Source: Alphaproteobacteria bacterium (GTDB lineage Bacteria > Pseudomonadota > Alphaproteobacteria > Puniceispirillales > UBA1172). Taken from it: a stretch of 64,000 nt of DNA. Position numbers and translations under genes: made by a program. Below are positions 29,513 to 38,325 of the stretch, one piece after another (within the stretch, counting starts at the first letter, position 1; every line of letters begins with the position of its first letter). The notes below the pieces were generated by a model, which was not told the origin of the DNA, did not search any database, and saw nothing but the letters and a program-made list of their open reading frames with translations. The stretch is taken from assembly GCA_016778985.1 (NCBI GenBank), contig JADHOM010000006.1, forward strand, positions 29,530-93,529, in the 5' to 3' direction.

Positions 29513-30813
29513 TATCCAGCCTCATAAATTTGGATGCCGTCAACCCATGTGCCTAATACGGTGCCTTGAACTGGTGTGCCTTCAAATGGGGTTGTGCCGG
29601 AAAGGGAAGCAAAGTTTTCGCCTCTGATCTGCCAGCTTTTGTTGAGATCAAGTAAAGTCAAATCAGCCGGTGCATCAAGGCGTATCTGGCCAACATTAAG
29701 ACCAAGTATCTGTGCTGGATGATAACTAATCAGCGCCACGACCTGCATCAATGACAATGTGCCGCCATGATAAAGCGACAGCATCAGGGCAAGCAACGTC
29801 TCAAGCCCAGAATATCCCACTTCTGCCAGCCCAAAGGGTAGCGACTTTGCGTCTCTATCTTGGGGTGAGTGATCACTAGCAACCGCATCAATAGTGCCAT
29901 CAGCCAGACCATCTAGGACAGCCAGACGGTCATCTTCATGACGTAGCGGCGGCGATAACCGATAACGGCTGTCATAATCGCGGACGGCAATATCATTAAG
30001 CAAAGCATAGGGCGGGGCGGTATCACAAGTCACCTTCAAGCCCTCAGCTTTGGCGCCGCGAATTAAAGCAATGCCCTTAGCGGTGGAAATATGGGCGACA
30101 TGATAATGACCACCAGTCATCTGCAACAGGGACAGATCACGAGCAATAATAATCTCCTCTGCCGCATCAGGAATACCCCGAAGCCCTAGCCGCATCGAAT
30201 GTTCCCCTTCATGCATCTCACCATTAGCGGCGAGAATAGGGTCTTCGGCATGTTGAATAACAGGTTGGCCTAGCATGGCGGCATAACTCAAGACGCGCCG
30301 CATCGTCAGGCTATTGCTGATGGCATGGGTCGCATTGGTAAAACCAACCGCACCTGCATCCGTCAATAGACCAAGTTCAGCCATGCTCTCACCATCAAGG
30401 CCAGATGTTGCGGCGCCATAAGCATAGACTTTCAATGCTTTCAAAGGTTCAGATAATCCGGATAGCATCTGGCATTGCGATTTCAGCATTTCGGGATCAT
30501 CTAATACAGGATTGGTGTTCGGCAGACAGACTATGCTGGTAATGCCGCCACGGGCAGCGGCGCGCGCCAGTGTGAGCGGCGTTTCCTTATGAATCGCCCC
30601 CGGATGACAAGACTGAACCCGCATATCTACCAATCCAGGGATAAGCGCTTTGCCATTGCCGTTAATAATGGTGGCGTCTTTGGGTGCTTTTATGCTTCCC
30701 AATTGGTCAGATAATTGGCTGATCCGGCCTTGTTCGACCAAACATTCTCCTACCATATTGGTGTTGGATGCGGGGTCAATGATCTGGACATGTTGAAATA
30801 AGGTGGCTGTCAT
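29512..30813 (-). CDS. pyrC: Dihydroorotase-like protein (alphaproteobacterial PyrC/PyrX type)
   Basis: This 433-residue amidohydrolase-fold protein sits in the pyrimidine operon. It follows type I dihydroorotases throughout: PGLVDM near residue 60, [18 protein letters not shown], the HAED segment near 188, [22 protein letters not shown], and ASDHSPQD. However, the metal-binding HxH of active enzymes (DLHVHLREPG) reads [10 protein letters not shown] here, so both histidines are replaced. Rhizobial homologues show similar loss. Such proteins may act mainly as a structural partner of PyrB, like PyrX. It overlaps pyrB by ATGA and plsY by TAATG. Confidence 0.9.
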   Translation of the reverse strand: MTATLFQHVQIIDPASNTNMVGECLVEQGRISQLSDQLGSIKAPKDATIINGNGKALIPGLVDMRVQSCHPGAIHKETPLTLARAAARGGITSIVCLPNTNPVLDDPEMLKSQCQMLSGLSEPLKALKVYAYGAATSGLDGESMAELGLLTDAGAVGFTNATHAISNSLTMRRVLSYAAMLGQPVIQHAEDPILAANGEMHEGEHSMRLGLRGIPDAAEEIIIARDLSLLQMTGGHYHVAHISTAKGIALIRGAKAEGLKVTCDTAPPYALLNDIAVRDYDSRYRLSPPLRHEDDRLAVLDGLADGTIDAVASDHSPQDRDAKSLPFGLAEVGYSGLETLLALMLSLYHGGTLSLMQVVALISYHPAQILGLNVGQIRLDAPADLTLLDLNKSWQIRGENFASLSGTTPFEGTPVQGTVLGTWVDGIQIYEAG

Positions 30814-31808
30814 TTCATATTTCTCTGATCAGATTTTGTTAAGCCAAAGGCCAGAGCCTCCAGACACGCCATACGGATAGCCACGCCCATCTCGACTTGC
30901 GTTGTGATCAGGCTTCGTTCCAAGTCATCAGCCAATTCTGATGATATCTCAACGCCTCTGTTCATTGGCCCCGGATGCATGATTAAGGCTTTTGGTTTAG
31001 CTAGGCTTAATTTTTCACGAGTCAGACCATAACGGTGGAAATATTCTCGCTGGGATGGTGTTTCGGCGCCTTGCATGCGTTCTTGCTGAAGCCTGAGCAG
31101 CATCACAATATCCGTGCCTTGCAAGCCTTCTTCCATGTCATGATAAAGCGCAACGCCCATTTCTGTGATGTGTTTTGGAACAAGCGTTGTTGGTGATATG
31201 ACGCGAATATTTGCCCCTAATATGGATAATAGGTGAATATTTGATCGCGCCACGCGGCTATTGGCGATATCGCCGCATATCGCAATATTCAAACCCTCGA
31301 TATAGCCGACGCGCCGTTGAATGGTTAAGGCGTCTAGCAAGGCTTGGGTTGGGTGTTCATGCCTGCCATCACCAGCATTAATGACCGCAGCATTAACATA
31401 TTTCGACAACAGCAATGAGGCGCCAGAGTTTTGGTGTCGCATGACCAAAATATCAGGATGCATGGCGTTAAGGGTGACGGCGGTGTCAATCAGGCTTTCG
31501 CCTTTTTTAATTGATGAGGTGGCAACCGGAACATTGACGACAGAGGCCCCCATCTTACGGGCGGCCAGATCAAACGACACGCGGGTGCGGGTCGAGTTCT
31601 CAAAAAAGATGGTAAAGACGGTTATGCCTTTTAGATGCGACAACTGCTCACGAGCTGGCAAATCGGCAAATTGATTGGCGCGCTCTAAAAGCGATGTGAT
31701 GGTTGGTCGGTTAAGCCCCTCAATCCCCAAAAGGTGCCTATCGGGTAGTGCCGGTGCTCCCATTGGGTCGGTGGCAAGATATGGTGATGGTGATGTATTC
31801 ATACCCAT
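30810..31808 (-). CDS. pyrB: Aspartate carbamoyltransferase catalytic subunit
   Basis: PyrB joins carbamoyl phosphate and aspartate in pyrimidine synthesis. The 332-residue protein has the carbamoyl-phosphate motif [12 protein letters not shown] near residue 60, [11 protein letters not shown], and the aspartate-loop region LRLQQERM..; the C-terminal part has [13 protein letters not shown] chose the ATG at 31808, eight bases past the ruvX stop; 31802 is an alternative. The open frame up to 31865 overlaps ruvX and adds unlike residues. It overlaps pyrC by four bases, consistent with a PyrB-PyrC complex. Confidence 0.95.
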   Translation of the reverse strand: MGMNTSPSPYLATDPMGAPALPDRHLLGIEGLNRPTITSLLERANQFADLPAREQLSHLKGITVFTIFFENSTRTRVSFDLAARKMGASVVNVPVATSSIKKGESLIDTAVTLNAMHPDILVMRHQNSGASLLLSKYVNAAVINAGDGRHEHPTQALLDALTIQRRVGYIEGLNIAICGDIANSRVARSNIHLLSILGANIRVISPTTLVPKHITEMGVALYHDMEEGLQGTDIVMLLRLQQERMQGAETPSQREYFHRYGLTREKLSLAKPKALIMHPGPMNRGVEISSELADDLERSLITTQVEMGVAIRMACLEALAFGLTKSDQRNMK

Positions 31809-31816
31809 AACACTTC

Positions 31817-32287
31817 TTATATATCCAGCCCTGCCATGACGTCCAGTGCTGATTGTAATATCCAAGTCGCGGCTAGTGCATCTCGGCGTTCAGATCGCTT
31901 TTGTCTCGTCATATCGGCTTCTAGCATAGACCTTTCTACACTTACGGTGGAAAGTCTTTCATCGTAAAATAAAATGGGCCAATCTTTAATGCGAAGCATG
32001 GCATGAACAAAATCACGGATAGAATCGCAACGTCTGCCGGCGCTACCATCCATATTTAGCGGCCATCCGACCACCATGCCGCCTATTTCATATTCAGCCG
32101 CCATTTGCATCAATTTGTCCATGTCAGGGGTAAATTTACGCCGATATAGAATAGAAACAGGTGAGGCGACTTTCCAATCAGGGTCTGAGACAGCGATACC
32201 AATTGTTTTTTTGCCAACATCAAGCGCAAAAAGTTTACCAATAGTGTTGCGTTTGGATATAAAATCCTCAATCTTGCATATCGTCAT
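31817..32287 (-). CDS. ruvX: Holliday junction resolvase-like RuvX/YqgF
   Basis: YqgF/RuvX is an RNase H-fold nuclease that acts in 16S rRNA 5' end processing and perhaps in junction resolution. The 156-residue protein has the motif [16 protein letters not shown] with the first catalytic Asp near residue 24, [13 protein letters not shown], the second acidic site in [11 protein letters not shown], and the [12 protein letters not shown] end with the last Asp. The ATG at 32287 replaces a TTG two codons upstream. It is the first gene of the leftward pyrimidine block and diverges from gatC across about 60 bases. Confidence 0.92.
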   Translation of the reverse strand: MTICKIEDFISKRNTIGKLFALDVGKKTIGIAVSDPDWKVASPVSILYRRKFTPDMDKLMQMAAEYEIGGMVVGWPLNMDGSAGRRCDSIRDFVHAMLRIKDWPILFYDERLSTVSVERSMLEADMTRQKRSERRDALAATWILQSALDVMAGLDI

Positions 32288-32347
32288 AGCCAATGCTATT
32301 ACCGCTTCAATAGCTTTTTGTCACCTGTCTTTGAAAAAGAATGCCAT

Positions 32348-32683
32348 ATGTCTGATAAAAACCCCGATTTTAGCCTCGATCATAACTCTGATCATAATGT
32401 GATTGATAAGACGACAATCCAAAAAATCGCTAAGCTAGCGCGCATAGAGATTGCGCCTGAGCGCGAAGATACGCTTTGCGGTGAACTCAGTACAATTATC
32501 TCATGGGTAGAACAGTTAGGCGAATGTGATACCGCACATGTTGAGCCGCTAGCCAGTGTGACCGGTCATAGTCTGCCGATGCGTGATGATGTTGTCACTA
32601 GCGGTGATGATCCTGATGCAGTCTTGTCTAATGCCCCCGAAGAAGCATCACATTTCTTTGTTGTCCCAAAGGTGGTGGAATGA
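32348..32683 (+). CDS. gatC: Asp/Glu-tRNA amidotransferase subunit C
   Basis: GatC is the small scaffolding subunit of the heterotrimer that converts Glu-tRNA(Gln) and Asp-tRNA(Asn) to the amidated forms. The 111-residue protein has the usual start of the conserved part ([13 protein letters not shown]), then [11 protein letters not shown] and a C-terminal DDVVTSGD...[18 protein letters not shown]. The ATG at 32348 is preferred over an in-frame TTG at 32318. Its stop overlaps the gatA start by ATGA. Confidence 0.94.
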   Translation: MSDKNPDFSLDHNSDHNVIDKTTIQKIAKLARIEIAPEREDTLCGELSTIISWVEQLGECDTAHVEPLASVTGHSLPMRDDVVTSGDDPDAVLSNAPEEASHFFVVPKVVE

Positions 32684-34176
32684 GCGATATCCTTGCCATG
32701 ACAGCGGTTGCCGCAAGGCAGGCGCTTGATAATAAATCCATTAGCGCAGTTGAGCTAACCGAGGCCTATATCAAGGCTGGGCAAGACACCGCAGAAAACA
32801 ATGCCTATGTCTTAACGACCCCTGACAAAGCCATCGATATGGCAAAGGCGAGTGATGCGCGTATCGCCAAGGGTGATGCCGGATTACTTGAGGGGATACC
32901 CATTGGCGTCAAGGATATGTTCTGCACCAAGGGCGTTGAAACGACGGCCTCATCCCGTATTCTGAAAGGCTTTGTGCCGACTTATGAATCGACCGTAACG
33001 CAGAATCTTTGGCAAGATGGCGCGGTGATGCTTGGCAAGATTAATTGTGATGAGTTTGCTATGGGATCAGCCAATGAAACCAGTGCTTTCGGCGCGGTGA
33101 TTAATCCTTGGACAGCAAGTGATGGCCCGCTTAAAGGCAAGGCGCTTACCCCTGGCGGCTCATCTGGCGGTTCAGCTGCGGTGATGGCGGCACGTTCAGC
33201 TTTGCTAGCCCCCGGCACGGATACTGGTGGCTCAATTCGCCAGCCAGCGGCATTTTGTGGATTAGTCGGACTAAAGCCAACCTATGGCCGCTGTTCACGA
33301 CTTGGCATTGTCGCCTTTGCCTCATCGCTCGATCAGGCCGGTCCGATTACCCGTGATGTCGCTGATTGTGCGCTTATGATGACGTCAATGGCTAGCTATG
33401 ATAAGGGCGACTCCACGTCTATCGATGCCCCCATGCCTGATCTCATGGCGGCGTTAACAAAAGCCAAGAATGAGGGCGTGAAAGGCATGCGGATTGGTAT
33501 TCCGGATGAATATACTATTGACGGTATGCCAGAGCAGATTGTCACATTGTGGGAACAAGGGCGGCAATGGCTTGAAGATGCTGGCGCAACATGCGTTCCG
33601 GTTAGCTTGCCGCATACCAAATATGCTTTGCCTGCCTATTATATCATTGCCCCAGCCGAGGCTTCATCCAACTTAGCACGTTATGATGGCGTTCGTTATG
33701 GGCAACGGGTTGACGGCGCAACGCTAGATGAGATGTATGCAAAAACCCGTGGCGCAGGCTTCGGCGATGAGGTGAAACGCCGGATTCTAATTGGAACCTA
33801 CGTGCTGTCAGCAGGATATTATGATGCCTATTACATTAAGGCGCAAAAGATCAGACGGCTTATCCAAAATGACTTTCATCAAGTGTTTTCGGGTGTCGAT
33901 GCGTTATTAACGCCATCAACACCGTCGGCGGCATTTGCCTTGGGTGAAGAAGATAAAGACCCTGTCAGTATGTTTTTGAATGATGTGTTTACTGTTCCTG
34001 CCAATCTGGCGGGAATTCCAGCGATATCTGTTCCAGCAGGGTTATCATCTGATGGTCTGCCGCTTGGGCTTCAGCTGATTGCGCCGGCATTGCGTGAAGA
34101 CACTTTAATTGAAGGGGCGGCTATGCTCGAAAAGGCCGCTGGGTTTAATCATGTAGCATCAGGAGCCGCGTCATGA
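32680..34176 (+). CDS. gatA: Asp/Glu-tRNA amidotransferase subunit A
   Basis: GatA is the glutaminase that releases ammonia for tRNA transamidation. The amidase-signature Ser-cisSer-Lys triad is visible: Lys in GVKDMF near residue 77, then [11 protein letters not shown] near 160, and [11 protein letters not shown] with the catalytic Ser near 180. The length of 498 is normal. It overlaps gatC and gatB by four bases on each side, so the three subunits are made in step. Confidence 0.97.
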   Translation: MSDILAMTAVAARQALDNKSISAVELTEAYIKAGQDTAENNAYVLTTPDKAIDMAKASDARIAKGDAGLLEGIPIGVKDMFCTKGVETTASSRILKGFVPTYESTVTQNLWQDGAVMLGKINCDEFAMGSANETSAFGAVINPWTASDGPLKGKALTPGGSSGGSAAVMAARSALLAPGTDTGGSIRQPAAFCGLVGLKPTYGRCSRLGIVAFASSLDQAGPITRDVADCALMMTSMASYDKGDSTSIDAPMPDLMAALTKAKNEGVKGMRIGIPDEYTIDGMPEQIVTLWEQGRQWLEDAGATCVPVSLPHTKYALPAYYIIAPAEASSNLARYDGVRYGQRVDGATLDEMYAKTRGAGFGDEVKRRILIGTYVLSAGYYDAYYIKAQKIRRLIQNDFHQVFSGVDALLTPSTPSAAFALGEEDKDPVSMFLNDVFTVPANLAGIPAISVPAGLSSDGLPLGLQLIAPALREDTLIEGAAMLEKAAGFNHVASGAAS

Positions 34177-35636
34177 CGGATGTTAGCTCACTAGTCGAAG
34201 GCCGGACAGGCAAATGGGAAGTTGTCATTGGCTTGGAAGTCCATGCTCAGGTTAGTAGTCAGGCGAAACTGTTTTCAGGCGCTTCAGCAGCATTTGGGGC
34301 AGGGCCGAATGAACATGTCTCACTGGTTGACGCGGCGATGCCCGGCATGTTGCCAGTGATTAATCAGTTTTGTGTTGAACAGGCGGTTAAAACTGGCCTT
34401 GGGCTAAATGCGGAGATTAATTTATTCAGCATTTTTGACCGCAAAAACTATTTTTATGCGGATTTGCCACAAGGCTATCAGATTAGCCAGTATAAACAAC
34501 CGATCGTAGGTGAGGGCAGTATTACGATCACACTCGCGGATGGCTCGACTCGCGATATTGGCATTGAGCGGCTGCATCTGGAGCAGGATGCTGGCAAATC
34601 CATGCATGATCAGCATCCTAGCAAGTCTTATATTGATCTTAACCGCTCAGGCGTTGCGCTGATGGAAATTGTCTCACGGCCAGATATGCGATCAGCCGAA
34701 GAAGCCGCGGCTTATGTTAGCAAATTGCGGGCTATCTTGCGGTTTTTGGGAACATGTGACGGCAATATGGAACAAGGCTCATTACGCGCTGATTGTAACG
34801 TGTCGGTGCGCCGCCCAGGTGAAGAACTTGGCACACGCACAGAAACCAAGAACCTCAATTCTATTCGCTTTATTGCGCAAGCGATCAATAGCGAAGTCGC
34901 GCGCCAGATTGAGATCATCGAAGATGGCGGCACAATTGATCAAGAAACCCGTCTCTTTGATACCTCAACAGGTCAGACGCGGACAATGCGGTCGAAAGAA
35001 GACGCCCATGATTACCGCTATTTTCCTGATCCGGATTTGTTGCCGCTTGAGCTAGATGCCGCATGGGTCGAAACCCTGCGCCAGAGCTTGCCTGAACTGC
35101 CGGATGCTTTGCGCACCCGGTTGATGGATGAGTTCGGGCTTAGCGCCTATGATGCTGGATTGATCAGCGAAGATCGTGATACAGCCGCTTGGTATGAAGC
35201 GGCGGCGGCAGGGCGGGATGCCAAACTGGTGGCAAACTGGATGACGGTTGAGCTGTTTGGTGCGCTTAATCGCATGGGGCTTGATCTTGCCGACTCCCCC
35301 GTTAGACCGGATCAGCTAGGACAGCTGGTAGAGCGGATTAGTGACGGCACCATATCGGGGCGGATCGCCAAAGATGTGTTTGCTATCATGCTTGAGGATG
35401 GCGCCGATCCTGATCAAGTGATTGAGGAAAAAGGGTTTAAACAAGTGTCTGATACGGGCGCTATCGAAGCCATCATTGATACTGTTTTGGCGGAAAATAC
35501 CGACAAGGTTGATGAATATCGCGGCGGTAAAGATAAACTCTTTGGGTTCTTTGTGGGGCAAGTGATGAAAGCTTCAAAAGGTCAAGCCAATCCTGGTGTT
35601 GTGAATGACCTGCTGCGCCAAAAGCTCAATGGCTAG
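34173..35636 (+). CDS. gatB: Asp/Glu-tRNA amidotransferase subunit B
   Basis: GatB binds the misacylated tRNA and carries the kinase and amidation site. The 487-residue protein has [12 protein letters not shown] near the N-terminus, [17 protein letters not shown] near 90, [20 protein letters not shown] and [12 protein letters not shown]-terminal helical YqeY-like tail ends in [18 protein letters not shown] precedes the start inside gatA. A short G/C hairpin (about 35638-35653) follows the stop. Confidence 0.97.
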   Translation: MTDVSSLVEGRTGKWEVVIGLEVHAQVSSQAKLFSGASAAFGAGPNEHVSLVDAAMPGMLPVINQFCVEQAVKTGLGLNAEINLFSIFDRKNYFYADLPQGYQISQYKQPIVGEGSITITLADGSTRDIGIERLHLEQDAGKSMHDQHPSKSYIDLNRSGVALMEIVSRPDMRSAEEAAAYVSKLRAILRFLGTCDGNMEQGSLRADCNVSVRRPGEELGTRTETKNLNSIRFIAQAINSEVARQIEIIEDGGTIDQETRLFDTSTGQTRTMRSKEDAHDYRYFPDPDLLPLELDAAWVETLRQSLPELPDALRTRLMDEFGLSAYDAGLISEDRDTAAWYEAAAAGRDAKLVANWMTVELFGALNRMGLDLADSPVRPDQLGQLVERISDGTISGRIAKDVFAIMLEDGADPDQVIEEKGFKQVSDTGAIEAIIDTVLAENTDKVDEYRGGKDKLFGFFVGQVMKASKGQANPGVVNDLLRQKLNG

Positions 35637-35684
35637 AGGGGAGTAATCCCCCCGCTTTGTGATGCCGCGATTGCTGGTGCGCCG

Positions 35685-35845
35685 CTATCTGCCTAAAATA
35701 AGCTCGGGCAAGGCGAGCGCTATGCCAGGGATATATGTGGTTAGGATCAGCGTTGGAATCCATGCGAAACAGATCAGGATCAGTGTTGGTTTCAGCATTG
35801 ATTGAACCGATGTTTTGCCCACTCTCGCCCCTAGATAGAGCAGAG
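35685..35845 (-). pseudogene. 3' remnant of a TRAP transporter large permease (DctM-like)
   Basis: The leftward frame ending at the stop at 35685 reads ARVGKTSVQSMLKPTL, then a membrane helix, TTYIPGIALALPELILGR. That closely resembles the last 45 or so residues of DctM-type TRAP permeases, which end with a helix and a 'YFP..LWLP.L' motif. Upstream of about 35845 the similarity stops: the remaining N-terminal reading is a low-complexity shadow of the glycine-zipper frame on the other strand. No further TRAP genes occur in the window. I read it as a deletion remnant. Confidence 0.5.
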
Positions 35846-36051
35846 GTGCGGCTATCGGTAATGCCTTGGATGGTGATGATGATAGCGGCACGACAGCCGG
35901 TGCCGCGGTCGGTGCCTTGGCTGCCACGGATATCAGTGATACCAATTACACAGAGATCATGGCAGATTTTGGCCCCGGAAGGGTCATAGACCGCTGTATG
36001 GCTTATCGTGGATATGATATTTTATCCACAGAAGGGGTTGGTGGCGGCTAA
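35833..36051 (+). pseudogene. Fragment of a glycine-zipper envelope protein
   Basis: The rightward frame reads RGAAIGNALDG, then GTTAGAAVGALAATD, then a tail with MADFGPGRVIDRCMAYRGYDIL. Alternating G/A repeats followed by a Cys and 'RGY' are typical of small glycine-zipper lipoproteins or membrane proteins. A TAG lies immediately upstream in frame and there is no signal peptide or good start, so the N-terminus is missing. The break coincides with the end of the TRAP remnant on the other strand near 35840, as if a deletion fused two gene ends tail to tail. An intact short protein from the ATG at 35866 cannot be excluded. Confidence 0.4.
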
Positions 36052-36070
36052 TCTCTAGCCACTAAAGCCT

Positions 36071-36808
36071 CTAGCCACAAATCTGATTGATCAGCGCCGG
36101 CAGCTCCGCGCAGGACGTTAGCGCATAGCTTGATTGCGGCATAAAGTCAGGGATCATCGGCGCGCTATCGGTGATAGCGATTACATGCTGGCATCCGGCG
36201 GCAATCGCGGCATCATGATCTGCATGCGTGTCGCCAATCATGATAGCACGTTGTGGCGTTGTCCCCAGAGCCGTGCAACAGGCGATAATTCCGCCTGCTT
36301 CGGGTTTGCGGCCATGGCCGCTATCGGCGGTGACAACATGATCCATGAGATCAGCCAGCATCAAATCTTTGAGATTAATGGCAGTAGTTTGATCACCATC
36401 ATTAGTGACCACGCCGAGCCGGTATCCTGCCGCCTTTAAGGCTTTAAGCGGCGTCAAAATATTACCCTTTGGCACGGTCTGGCCACGGACGCTGTCAACC
36501 GCGATATCCATCATATCCTTATCATAGGCAGGGGAGGTCATAATCTCAATCAAGGCATGGTCGAGCGCCCCCCATAAAGGGATTAATGAGCCATAAGTGC
36601 CAGTGGCAAAGGCGCCGTTTTCTTCCACATGGCCCTGCCCATCGGCGTTTAGCTCAACCCCGATCGCTTTTAGCAAGTCGCGGTGGTGGACGCGCCCATC
36701 AATCAGTGTTTCCGTATGTTTGGCAATGTTACAAATTGTTAAAAACCAGGTTTGATTGAGGTCTAGCAGAACACCATCTTTATCAAACAAAATTGCATCA
36801 ATTGTCAT
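36071..36808 (-). CDS. HAD-family phosphatase (Gph-like)
   Basis: This 245-residue HAD hydrolase has motif I DKDGVLLDL near residue 9 (nucleophile and acid Asp), motif II VVTND near 138, the motif III Lys in GRKPEAGG, and motif IV GDTHADHDAA near 190. The cap region lies between motifs I and II, as in phosphoglycolate phosphatases and beta-phosphoglucomutases. The substrate is unknown; the DKDG variant in place of DxDGT is common in the family. It stands alone, convergent with the glycine-zipper remnant and divergent from the tRNA gene. Confidence 0.85.
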   Translation of the reverse strand: MTIDAILFDKDGVLLDLNQTWFLTICNIAKHTETLIDGRVHHRDLLKAIGVELNADGQGHVEENGAFATGTYGSLIPLWGALDHALIEIMTSPAYDKDMMDIAVDSVRGQTVPKGNILTPLKALKAAGYRLGVVTNDGDQTTAINLKDLMLADLMDHVVTADSGHGRKPEAGGIIACCTALGTTPQRAIMIGDTHADHDAAIAAGCQHVIAITDSAPMIPDFMPQSSYALTSCAELPALINQICG

Positions 36809-36912
36809 TTGATCTCACATAAAAATAATAGATAAAATCCAGCATCGAAGCCAGATATGAAGGATAATCGATAATATCATGCCAGCCTTTGCAATTTCGT
36901 GCAATCCATGGT

Positions 36913-36940
36913 TTGACAAAACGCTCATCTTTAGTTAGAT
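36913..36940 (+). promoter_or_regulatory. Probable promoter of tRNA-Ser
   Basis: TTGACA at 36913-36918 is followed after 16 bases by TTAGAT at 36935-36940. Transcription would start near 36947, about 43 bases before the tRNA. A small TGGGG-GCAT-CCCCA hairpin lies at 36961-36974 in the leader. Confidence 0.5.
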
Positions 36941-36989
36941 GGAAGGTGCATACGCCGTGTTGGGGGCATCCCCATATACCCATGATTGC

Positions 36990-37081
36990 GGAGGGGTGGC
37001 CGAGTGGCTGAAGGCGGCGGTTTGCTAAATCGTTGAAGGAGGAAACTCCTTCCGGGGGTTCGAATCCCTTCCCCTCCGCCA
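36990..37081 (+). tRNA. tRNA-Ser (anticodon GCU)
   Basis: The gene folds as a class II tRNA. Acceptor strand GGAGGGG at 36990-36996 pairs with CCCCTCC at 37071-37077; then come G and an encoded CCA at 37079-37081. The anticodon GCT is at 37024-37026 in a TTTGCTAAA loop. The long variable arm is GAAGGAGGAAACTCCTTC, and the T arm carries GGTTCGAATCC. It reads AGC and AGU codons. Conjugation-gene remnants begin about 45 bases past its 3' end, which fits use as an integration site. Confidence 0.96.
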
Positions 37082-37094
37082 TTTCTTTTCAAAG

Positions 37095-37331
37095 TCAAAT
37101 ATAATCAATTATTTGTAAGAAAACGAAATGAGCCGAGTTTCGTGTCGGGTTGCGCGTACGCAGATTGCCAAACGTGAAGTCGCCCTCACATTGCCCCGAA
37201 AATGATGTTCCGGGGGTGGTCTTGGACGTCCCCCCTGGATCTTGCCAGAACTCGGCAAGATCAGTGCCAATATCAGCATGGGCATGAGAACTTGGAAGAA
37301 CCAGGATTAACAGGTAGATCTTGCTCTTCAT
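37095..37331 (-). pseudogene. Truncated conjugal transfer protein TraH
   Basis: The frame starts with a signal peptide (MKSKIYLLILVLPSSHAHA). It continues DIGTDLAEFWQDPGGTSKTTPGTSFSGQ, then FGNLRTRNPTRN. This pattern (DLGG.SN.T.PG.Y.GQ...G.L..R.P.RN) matches the mature N-terminus of TraH, an F-type conjugation pilus-assembly protein of more than 400 residues. After RN the homologous reading moves to the next frame (TRLISFS) and stops. Only about 68 residues survive and the break points toward the tRNA-Ser 3' end. I infer a remnant of an integrated conjugative element. Confidence 0.6.
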
Positions 37332-37378
37332 CTTAAAAATGCTTATATCAAAAGAAAATAAGAAGAAAGGAAACCTTG

Positions 37379-37612
37379 ATGAGCAGTACTCTTGCTTTTG
37401 ACACGCACAAGTTTGTTAAAGACCTGACAAAAACAGGCATGAAGACCGAGCAAGCCGAGGTCTTGGCGAACCACTATGCGAGTCTTCTTAATGATCGCCT
37501 TGCCACCAAGGAAGATATCAGAGCCCTTGGTAGCAGTCTCTGGATTAAATTGCTTATGACCCAGATGGCTTCGGCTGGCTTCATTATTGCGGCTCTGCAA
37601 TACCTCAATTAG
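37379..37612 (+). CDS. Small DUF1640-like membrane-anchored protein
   Basis: This 77-residue protein resembles bacterial DUF1640 (CCDC90-like) proteins. The opening LAFDTHKFVKDLTKTGMKTEQAEVLANHY matches their conserved head, followed by LATKEDIRAL and a C-terminal membrane helix (MASAGFIIAALQYL). Typical members have a longer coiled coil before the helix, so this one is either short or internally deleted. GAAAGGAAACC precedes the ATG at 37379. DUF1640 genes are frequent on mobile elements, which fits the TraH remnant that diverges from it. Function unknown. Confidence 0.6.
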   Translation: MSSTLAFDTHKFVKDLTKTGMKTEQAEVLANHYASLLNDRLATKEDIRALGSSLWIKLLMTQMASAGFIIAALQYLN

Positions 37613-37844
37613 GTTCATTTTCCTTCTATAAAGCATCACAAACCTCCAATTCCATGCGCATGTAGTTATGGTTATCTCTTTCATCTTGAGCCAGATATCT
37701 CACCCCTTGACGGTCCACTTTTGCTAATCGGGCATGAGCAATTGTCTGACGTAATTGAGGGCACTTGGTTTTCGCGTTAACTTTAAATTGACCTTTGCCT
37801 GTTATAGTCTCCTGAAAGCTTGAGATAAAAATAGGGTGATATAA

Positions 37845-38043
37845 ATGAATGAAAATCAGTTATTACATTATCAGTCTAAGCTCGATTTTGAGATAGATTC
37901 GTGGGATCTATATGTTGCTCTGACAGAGGGCATGCCGGTGGTTGTGATTGATGGGCGGACTTGATTGGTGGAAGCGTGATGGCTATTCGACTGAGGGTCA
38001 ACAACCACAAGAAGGCAGGGAAGTTGTCTGTGGCTGTGGGTGA
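37845..38043 (+). pseudogene. Rhodanese-like gene with its middle deleted
   Basis: The first frame encodes LLHYQSKLDFEIDSWDLYVAL, then VVVIDGRT and a stop at 37964, the start of a rhodanese-like domain where VVVLDARSPE is expected. Directly overlapping, in the next frame, comes GLDWWKRDGYSTEG and a Cys-Gly-Cys tail ending at 38043, which matches the C-terminal end of the same kind of protein. About 50 to 60 residues between them, including the catalytic Cys loop, are missing, and the join shifts the frame. The gene is therefore inactive. It lies in the eroded zone beyond tRNA-Ser. Confidence 0.6.
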
Positions 38044-38195
38044 TGGGGTTGGTGCTGGTGCTGGCGATCCACCCAGGGGTCGTTTTTGCGTTTTTTCTGG
38101 TGTTGCTGTTTTCAAAGTTTGTTCACGGGCTTTATTGTTTCGCCGCTTTGGTTCAAGATGCTGGCGAAAAGCAGAGAGAGATAGAAAACCGCTGA
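38043..38195 (+). CDS. Possible 50-residue membrane microprotein
   Basis: An ATG at 38043 overlaps the end of the broken rhodanese frame (TGATG). The frame encodes MGLVLVLAIHPG, a hydrophobic stretch through LLFSKF, then FAALVQDAGEKQREIENR. One membrane helix and a charged tail are plausible. I recognise no family. With only 50 codons in a decaying region it may be chance. Confidence 0.3.
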   Translation: MGLVLVLAIHPGVVFAFFLVLLFSKFVHGLYCFAALVQDAGEKQREIENR

Positions 38196-38260
38196 GCTAT
38201 CAGCGTTGTTGCTAAATCTGCTCCACGCCTTTCATTATATTAAAAAAATCTAATAAATAC

Positions 38261-38280
38261 AATGCCTTGACTATGGCATT
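38261..38280. promoter_or_regulatory. Inverted repeat upstream of the NCS1 permease
   Basis: AATGCC at 38261-38266 and GGCATT at 38275-38280 form an inverted repeat with an eight-base centre containing TTGACT. It lies 46 bases upstream of the permease ATG. It could be an operator or overlap a -35. This is suggestive only. Confidence 0.3.
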
Positions 38281-38325
38281 AATGTCTGTTTTGATCTGCT
38301 CACAACAACAATATATGGAGTCAAC

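Noticed and set aside
36798..37082. Leftward 94-codon open frame across tRNA-Ser
   Set aside because: It overlaps the tRNA gene on the opposite strand, including the whole acceptor region, and resembles no protein.
37343..37684. Leftward 113-codon open frame
   Set aside because: It is antisense to the DUF1640-like gene, which has a good ribosome binding site and family similarity.
37876..38115. Leftward proline-rich open frame in the decayed region
   Set aside because: Low-complexity complement of the rhodanese remnant; the opposite strand explains the sequence.
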